Assembly (NCBI GenBank): GCA_033856535.1
Contig: JAWVEV010000190.1
Coordinates: forward strand, 14,723-78,722
DNA from: JAWVEV01 sp033856535
GTDB taxonomy: Bacteria; Actinomycetota; Thermoleophilia; Miltoncostaeales; Miltoncostaeaceae
Length of the DNA: 64,000 nucleotides
Direction of reading: 5' to 3'
Under the pieces are notes generated by a model. That model worked only from the letters and a program-made list of their open reading frames with translations. It was not told where the DNA came from and ran no database searches. Shown in pieces: positions 59,131-64,000 of the stretch; positions within the stretch are counted from its first letter, which is position 1; each line of letters starts with the position of its first letter. The position numbers were made by a program, and so were the translations under genes.

Positions 59131-60210
59131 ATGAGGGCGACGCGCTACCACGGTCCGCAGGACGTCCGGGTCGAGGAGGTGCCCGAGCCCTCCCTGCGCG
59201 TCGGGACCGACGCCCTGGTGCGCGTGACCAAGGCCGGCATCTGCGGCTCCGACCTCCACTTCTTCAACAACGGCGGCGACCTGGGCCTTCAGCCGGGCAC
59301 CCGCCTGGGGCACGAGTTCGTGGGCGTGGTCGAGGCCGTCGGCCCCGAGGTGCGCGACGTGGCGGTGGGCGACCGGGTGGTGGCGCCATTCGTCTTCTCC
59401 GACGGCGACTGCTTCTTCTGCCGGCGCGGCCTGCACAGCTCGTGCGAGCACGGCGGCATCTTCGGCAGCCCGTTCTGGGGCGAGCACGCCGGCGGCGAGG
59501 TCGAGGGCGGCCAGAGCGACCTGGTTCGCGTGCCGCAGGCCGACGGGACCCTGGTGGTCATCCCCGAGTCCCTCGCCTCGGCCGATCACGACCTGGACGT
59601 CCTCCCGCTCGGCGACGTGTTCTCGACCGGCTACCACGGGGTGGTCAATGCCCGCGTGCAGCCCGGCGACACGGTGGTGGTGCTGGGCGACGGCGCGGTG
59701 GGCGTGTCGGCGGCGCAGGCGGCGACGCTCTTCGGCGCCGGCGCGATCGTGATCGTCGGCCACCACGACGAGCGCCTGAAGGTCGCCACGTCGAATGGCG
59801 CGACCCACGGCGTGAACGCCAAGGAGCAGGACCCGATCGAGGTGGTCAAGGACCTGACCGGCGGGCGCGGCGCCGACGCCGTGATCGAGACGATCTCGAG
59901 CAACGCGTCGCTGGGCCGGGCGCTCGAGGCGGTGCGCGACGGCGGCAACGTGTCGGTGCTCGGGATGAGCCACTACTTCCAGCCGGTCGACCAGCCCTAC
60001 TCGGCCACGTTCATGCGCAACGTGTCGATCCACCCCGGGGTCTGCCCCTCCCGGGCGTACATCCCCCAGCTCTTGAACGTGCTGGCGCAGGGGACGATCT
60101 CGCCCGGCGTGGTCTTCACCCACGATCTGCCGCTGGCAGAGGCGTCCAGGGGATACGAGATCATGGACTCGCGAACCGAGGGGTCGATCAAGGTGGCCCT
60201 GACCCCGTAG
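59131..60210 (+). CDS. Zinc-dependent alcohol/polyol dehydrogenase
   Basis: A 359-residue medium-chain dehydrogenase. Catalytic zinc ligands are in AGICGSDLHFF and LGHEFVGVVEAVG; the structural zinc loop is shortened to CFFCRRGLHSSC. The Rossmann motif is VVLGDGAVGVSAAQAA. Probably NAD(P)-dependent oxidation of a polyol or alcohol. AAGGAG lies 6 bases before ATG 59131. Divergent from the MarR gene. Confidence 0.9.
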   Translation: MRATRYHGPQDVRVEEVPEPSLRVGTDALVRVTKAGICGSDLHFFNNGGDLGLQPGTRLGHEFVGVVEAVGPEVRDVAVGDRVVAPFVFSDGDCFFCRRGLHSSCEHGGIFGSPFWGEHAGGEVEGGQSDLVRVPQADGTLVVIPESLASADHDLDVLPLGDVFSTGYHGVVNARVQPGDTVVVLGDGAVGVSAAQAATLFGAGAIVIVGHHDERLKVATSNGATHGVNAKEQDPIEVVKDLTGGRGADAVIETISSNASLGRALEAVRDGGNVSVLGMSHYFQPVDQPYSATFMRNVSIHPGVCPSRAYIPQLLNVLAQGTISPGVVFTHDLPLAEASRGYEIMDSRTEGSIKVALTP

Positions 60211-60248
60211 CGGCGGTGGTGGTGGGGGCGAGGGAACGGCGGGGCGAT

Positions 60249-60695
60249 ATGGGCCATGCGGCGCCCCGCCGGACCCCGCCGGCCGACGGGCCCGGGACGC
60301 CGCGGTGGGAGGTCATGCTCCTGCACCGTCCCGGGCCGGGCCGGCGCCCGAAGGTGGCCGGCCGGCTGGAGCTGCGCGCCCCCGATGCGGCCGGCGCCCG
60401 CCAGGCGGCCGAGCGCGCGCTGCGCGAGCGGGCCGCCGGCGAGCCGCACTGGTCGCTCGGCGTGCTGCGCCCGCTGGAGCCGCGGGCGCCCGGCACGAGG
60501 CGCTATCGCGCCACGTTTGCGGAGTGGCACTCGATCGACGAGGAGTACCACCGGGAGGACGTCCACGTCCTGGAGCTCTGGGCGTGCGACGGACGAAGCG
60601 CCCGCCGGCAGGCGCAGGCCGAGATCCTCGGCGTGGAGGGCTATCGGCCGAGCTGGCGGATCCGCTCGGTGAGCCGGATCGCGGACGAGGCATAA
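60249..60695 (+). CDS. Protein of unknown function
   Basis: A 148-residue protein with a basic N-terminus and a compact alpha/beta core (WEVMLLHRPGPGRRPKVAGR, VHVLELWACDGRSARRQAQA). No family recognised. Only 38 bases follow the dehydrogenase stop, so they may be cotranscribed. Confidence 0.5.
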   Translation: MGHAAPRRTPPADGPGTPRWEVMLLHRPGPGRRPKVAGRLELRAPDAAGARQAAERALRERAAGEPHWSLGVLRPLEPRAPGTRRYRATFAEWHSIDEEYHREDVHVLELWACDGRSARRQAQAEILGVEGYRPSWRIRSVSRIADEA

Positions 60696-60860
60696 GGGCC
60701 TGCCAAGAAAGCCGCTCGGGCGTTTGGCGGCTGCAAACCGTCGCCCTCCGTCCCGCCCCTCGATGGGCGGTGCGCCCGGCACCGACCCAAGGGAGGGGCG
60801 GGCCAGATTGCTCGGTTTTCGCTCGCCAGCCGCACGACCGTCACGTTTCTTGGCAGGCCC
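60696..60860. other. 15-bp inverted repeat enclosing 135 bases upstream of tRNA-Cys
   Basis: GGGCCTGCCAAGAAA (60696-60710) and TTTCTTGGCAGGCCC (60846-60860) are perfect inverted repeats flanking a non-coding segment. The geometry resembles the suf intergenic inverted repeat. It ends just before the tRNA-Cys promoter. No open frame of note inside. It could be a small RNA, MITE-like element or terminator system. Confidence 0.75.
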
Positions 60861-60876
60861 TCTGACGGCCCTCTGG

Positions 60877-60882
60877 TAGCCT
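60877..60882 (+). promoter_or_regulatory. -10 box of tRNA-Cys (TAGCCT)
   Basis: TAGCCT ends 10 bases before the tRNA 5' end, the same spacing as tRNA-Gly. Confidence 0.6.
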
Positions 60883-60892
60883 CAGCGGTCCG

Positions 60893-60966
60893 GGCGACGT
60901 GGCGAAGTTGGCTAACGCGGCGGTCTGCAAAACCGTTATTCACCGGTTCGAGTCCGGTCGTCGCCT
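60893..60966 (+). tRNA. tRNA-Cys (GCA)
   Basis: Acceptor GGCGACG pairs with CGTCGCC, anticodon loop CTGCAAA gives GCA, T-loop GGTTCGAGTCC with stem ACCGG/CCGGT. Discriminator base T and no encoded CCA, as usual for tRNA-Cys. Confidence 0.95.
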
Positions 60967-61050
60967 CTCAGTTCTCCGGCCGAAAACGCAGTACAAAAGC
61001 CCGTTTCGGCCTGCCGGCCCAGCCCGCGTCGGGGCCGAGTCGGGCCGGCG

Positions 61051-61485
61051 CTACTGCTCCAGGACGGACTCCTTTGGCCGTGCCGAGGTGATCGGATCCG
61101 CGTGGCGGTGCACGATGCGCCACTCACCATCCTCGGGCCTGAAGACCGTCGTGCACCGAAGCGAGACGGCGCGCGCCTCCTTCAGCCCGGCCAGCTGCGC
61201 GCTCATCCTCTCCAGCTCCACGGTGTACGCGAGGGCGGGGGTGACGACCTTCGCCACGCTCTCGCACGAGAGGACCTCGCCCGAGGTGTAGTTCGCTGCG
61301 GCGCGGTCCAACGTGTCGGAGATCTGCGCCCAGCCGCGGGCGGGAGGGCCGAAGGGGTTCGCGAGGGTGGCGTCGTCCCCGCGCGAGTACATCGCCTTGA
61401 AGCCCTCGGGGTTGCCTCGGAGGATCTCGCCGAGCGCCGCGTGGTGCTGCTTGACGGCGCCGTCGAAGTCGCTGAGCGCTGCCAT
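61051..61485 (-). CDS. SnoaL/DUF4440-like protein
   Basis: A 144-residue NTF2-like protein. It has FDGAVKQHHAALGEILRGN, YSRGDDATLANPFGPPARG and a final RPEDGEWRIVHRHADPI. These resemble calcium/calmodulin-dependent kinase association-like and SnoaL_3 domains with unknown function. GGGAGG lies 6 bases before ATG 61485; in-frame upstream ATGs are less likely. Confidence 0.8.
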   Translation of the reverse strand: MAALSDFDGAVKQHHAALGEILRGNPEGFKAMYSRGDDATLANPFGPPARGWAQISDTLDRAAANYTSGEVLSCESVAKVVTPALAYTVELERMSAQLAGLKEARAVSLRCTTVFRPEDGEWRIVHRHADPITSARPKESVLEQ

Positions 61486-61554
61486 GTTGCCTCCCGCGTG
61501 GAGAAAACGGACGCTAGTGGGTGCACCAGTGACCGTCAACGACGAGACTCGGGC

Positions 61555-62366
61555 ATGGACCTGCAGCTCGGCGGCCGTCGCGCGCTGCTGATCGGGGCCG
61601 GCCGGGGGCTGGGCGGGGCGGCTGCGGTGGCGATGGCGCGCGAGGGCGCGTGCGTGGCGGTCGTGGCGCGCATACCCTCGAGGACCGGGTTGAGGCGTGC
61701 CGGGCGGCGGGGGCGCCCGAGGCGGTCGGGGTCGCCGCCGACGCCACGGACGCCGCCGAGCTGGCGCGAGCGGTCGGGGAGGCGGGCGCCGCGCTGGGCG
61801 GGCTCGACATCCTCGTCACGCTGGTCGGCGGCAGCCACCCGGGCGGCACGGAGCTCGACGACGCAGGGTGGGAGCTGGCACTGCAGCGGCCTCTGGCCGG
61901 CGATCCGGGCGACCCGGCTGGCCCTCCCGTTCCTGGAGGCCTCCGTCCGGGAGCGGGGGGCCGCGACGCCGGCCTCCGTCGACGCTCCCGGGAGCCGGGA
62001 CCAGAGCGTCGTGCTGCACGCGGCGAGCATCTGGGGGCGCGAGGGCGGCGGCCTGATGAGCTACAACGCCGCGAAGGCCGCGCTGATCAGCCTGGCCCAC
62101 GAGCAGGCGCGCGAGCTTGCGCCGCGGGGGGTGCGGGTGCTCTCGATCGCCCCGGGCAGCACGCTGCACGCCGGGGGGGCGTGGGAGGACCGCCTGCGGC
62201 GAGACCCGACCGGGGTGGCGGAGTTCGTCCGCCGCGAGATCCCATTCGGCCGCTTCGGCACGGCCGAGGAGGTCGGCGACATCATCGCCTTCCTGGCCAG
62301 CCCGCGCGCCAGCTGGGTGGGGGGGCCTGCGTCACGGTCGCCGGCGGCCAGTCGCGGGCAGTCTGA
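61555..62366 (+). pseudogene. Frameshifted short-chain dehydrogenase/reductase
   Basis: An SDR read in alternating frames. Frame one gives GAGRGLGGAAAVAMAREGA (nucleotide-binding), frame two LEDRVEACRAAGAPEAVGVA and DILVTLVGGSHPGG, frame one again LHAASIWGREGGG, MSYNAAKAALISLAHEQARE (YxxxK) and IPFGRFGTAEEVGDIIAFLA, then frame two ACVTVAGGQSRAV and a stop. The third break is a run of seven G at 62319-62325, where one more G would restore the frame. At least three shifts; either a pseudogene or poor sequence. Confidence 0.75.
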
Positions 62367-62367
62367 C

Positions 62368-62709
62368 GTGGACGGCGTCCGCTTGGAGCGGCTGGCGGTG
62401 GAGGTCCCGGACCTCGACGCCTGGATCGAGCGGTTCGAGGCTGTCCTCGGGCCGGGCTTCGTCCGACGGTCGGTGCGTCAGGCGACCGGGACGGTCGACG
62501 TCGCCATCCACTCGGCTGGGGTTGAGCTGCTGGCCAAGCCCGCCGCCGAGCCGCGGCTTCGTAGTGCGGGGGCCGCCGGCCAATTGGCCGCGGCGCGCCG
62601 TCAGCCCCAGGGGCGCCGCAGCAGGCGCTCCGCCTGCTCCACCAACTCCCGCACGATGTCGGCGGCGGGCTGGACGGCACGCACGGACGCCACCGACTCG
62701 CCGGCGTAG
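62368..62709 (+). pseudogene. Truncated VOC (glyoxalase-like) protein
   Basis: From GTG 62368 the first ~65 residues (LERLAVEVPDLDAWIERFEAV, VDVAIHSAGVELLAKPA) match the start of a vicinal oxygen chelate domain. The frame then runs past a GGCCAATTGGCC palindrome into sequence antisense to the nitronate monooxygenase gene, so the rest of the domain is missing. Probably a relic. Confidence 0.6.
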
Positions 62710-63562
62710 TGCGGCATGGCCGCGATGGCGCCCTTGCTGGCGCGCACCGGGTTGGGCACCGCGAACCGGGGAAGGGGGGGCGCCGGCCGGCGATCTCCAT
62801 CTCGCCGACGATTTCGCCCGCGAAGGCCTCGGCGGCCTCGAGCGAGGACCGCAGCACCCGGTGCGGGGCGTCCGGCCACATCACCGAGAACGCCTCGGTG
62901 ACCACCGTGTCCTCCGCCCCGGCGGCGACCAGGGCGGCGACGTAGTCCGGGTGGGCGCCCGACTCCGCGGCTGCCACGAACCGCGTGCCAAGGCGCACCC
63001 CGTCGGCCCCGGCCGCCAGGGCCGCGGCCATCGCGCGGGGGCCGCCGATGGCGCCGGCCGCCACGACCGGCACCCGAACGGCGTCGAGCACGTGCTCCAG
63101 CAGCGCCAGCAGCCCCACCCGGCCGCGCACGTGGCCGCCGGCCTCCACGCCCTGGGCGACCACGAAGTCGCATCCGGCCGCGGCGGCCGCGAGCGCCTCC
63201 TCCCGCGAGCCGACCTGCCAGGCGGCCAGCGCGCCGCCGGCGTGGACCGCCTCCACCAGCGCGGCGTCGGGCGGGGCGTAGAAGAACTCCACCACCGGGG
63301 CCCGCCGGGCGGCCACCTCGACCGCGCCGGGATCCAGGAACGGCATCAGGAAGCCCACGCCGACCGGGCGGCTGGTGCGGGCGGCGACCTCGTCGAGTGC
63401 GGCGTCCAGGGCGGGCGGGGGCAGCATCGCCCCGCCGATCATCCCGAGGCCGCCGGCGTCGGCCACCGCGGCCGCCAGCTCCGGCGTCGCGGTCTGGGGC
63501 ATCGCGGCGAGCTGGATCGGCGCGGTGCAGCCGACGAGCTCCGTGAACCTCGTCCTCAGCAT
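62601..63562 (-). pseudogene. Nitronate monooxygenase-like gene with one frameshift
   Basis: An FMN-dependent nitronate monooxygenase/2-nitropropane dioxygenase of about 320 residues. The first frame gives PIQLAAMPQTATPELAAAV, AQGVEAGGHVRG, VVAAGAIGGPRAMAAALAAG and DGVRLGTRF; the second gives FAVPNPVRASKGAIAAMPHY and the C-terminus. They are joined at a run of seven G (62774-62780, plus strand). One additional base restores a continuous gene, so this may be a sequencing error. GGGAGG lies upstream of ATG 63562. Confidence 0.85.
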
Positions 63563-63741
63563 GCCTACCTCCCGTTGCCTGCGCCGAGCCCAGCGTCGCA
63601 CGGGCGTCGACGGACGGCCACAGGCGGTCCGCGACCGCTCGAATATCCGGAACGGGCCGCCTCACTCCCCCACGGTCCGCTCACATCCCGCGGGCAGGAT
63701 CCGCGCTGGGCGACGGCGGCCGACGGGGAGGAGGGTGGACC

Positions 63742-63876
63742 ATGGCGAGCGCGCGACGGCGGGGCATTGCGGTGGCGGCGATCGGGATCGGCCTCGCGGC
63801 GCCGCCGGTCGCGGCCGCGGCGCCGGGGACGAGGCCGCCTCGACCCGGACCGCCGAGCTCACCACCCCCTAGATGA
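63742..63876 (+). CDS. Short exported peptide, possibly truncated gene
   Basis: A 44-residue frame with AGGAGG 7 bases before ATG 63742 and a signal-peptide-like sequence (RRRGIAVAAIGIGLAAPPVA) followed by a Pro/Arg-rich tail. In the shifted frame the sequence continues as EAASTRTAELTTP before a stop. It looks like the 5' end of a secreted-protein gene cut off, perhaps by the element at the right end. Confidence 0.45.
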   Translation: MASARRRGIAVAAIGIGLAAPPVAAAAPGTRPPRPGPPSSPPPR

Positions 63877-63910
63877 GCTGCCCACGCTCTTCGTGAACAC
63901 CTGAGAGGGC

Positions 63911-63971
63911 GTCCGAGCCCTCACCGAGTCTGTGGCTTGCGACAGCAACGCAGACACGGAGGGGCTCGGAC
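63911..63971. repeat. Inverted repeat at a possible insertion-sequence edge
   Basis: GTCCGAGCCC-TC (63911-63922) and GAGGGGCTCGGAC (63959-63971) are inverted repeats with one extra base. An inner GTCTG/CAGAC pair is also present. It directly precedes an ATG at 63972 that runs off the window. Confidence 0.5.
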
Positions 63972-64000
63972 ATGGAAGACGCTAGAGGTCGGCTCGGACT
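63972..64000 (+). CDS. Partial reading frame at the window edge
   Basis: ATG GAA GAC followed by six more codons (MEDARGRLG) open to the end of the window. Its position after an inverted repeat suggests the start of a transposase-like gene, but too little is visible to say. Confidence 0.25.

Overview
The window is very GC-rich (roughly 74%) with tightly packed genes, many GTG/TTG starts and 1-4 base stop/start overlaps. Gene content (SUF operon with SufU, SufT and a Rieske gene, a WhiG/FliA-like sigma factor, an EF-G-like protein, PduO-type adenosyltransferase, Ku, actinobacterial YWL-type propeller repeats) points to a high-GC actinobacterium, most likely of the class Thermoleophilia (Solirubrobacterales or relatives). 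The taxon is inferred from gene content only. I see no rRNA, CRISPR array, prophage or complete insertion sequence; two tRNA genes (Gly-GCC, Cys-GCA) are present.

Layout. 0-2.7 kb: GlxA-type regulator divergent from an HD hydrolase and a quinone-oxidoreductase-like enzyme. 2.7-6.9 kb: overlapping nnr-alr-cca operon. 6.9-17 kb: a run of secreted or cell-wall genes (CAP, glucosaminidase-like, NlpC/P60, M23, lysyl-oxidase-like and several unknown exported proteins), plus a methyltransferase and a cobalamin adenosyltransferase. 17-24.4 kb: the complete SUF iron-sulfur operon sufB-sufD-Rieske-sufC-sufS-sufU-sufT-iscA, divergent from sufR. 24.4-27.8 kb: a coupled, uncharacterised small-molecule operon (O-methyltransferase, thioesterase, amidohydrolase, unknown, NTF2-like). 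27.8-31.5 kb: 7Fe ferredoxin, Mrp/ApbC, two metallo-beta-lactamase-fold enzymes, RpiB. 31.6-36.7 kb: sigma factor, EF-G-like GTPase, Nif3, Ig-like exported protein. 36.8-40.7 kb: tRNA-Gly, a methyltransferase of lower GC, an MFS transporter and a chimeric remnant of an MFS paralogue. 40.7-51.8 kb: LuxR/TPR regulators, hydrolase, a large YWL-repeat exported protein, SelO, HD-LuxR regulator, cupin. 51.8-56.3 kb: a tiny Ku-like protein, Ku, and a metal cluster (DUF4396-like membrane protein, ZIP transporter, multicopper oxidase) with recognisable metal-type operators. 56.3-64 kb: a broken ECF sigma factor, TfoX, SoxR with a SoxR box, MarR/zinc dehydrogenase pair, tRNA-Cys, then frameshifted SDR, VOC and nitronate monooxygenase genes, and a possible insertion-sequence edge at the right end.

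Recurring signals that cut across genes: (1) a short palindrome GCGCCA-A/C-N-TGGCGC occurs repeatedly in intergenic and coding DNA; (2) a TAnnnT box lies 6 or 7 bases before many start codons, with no Shine-Dalgarno sequence, indicating leaderless transcripts; (3) two long-range perfect inverted repeats (14 and 15 bp) enclose 101-135 base non-coding segments, one inside the suf operon and one before tRNA-Cys. The most novel candidate is the 173-residue protein beside Ku, which matches Ku in order along its length but lacks most of the ring-forming barrel.
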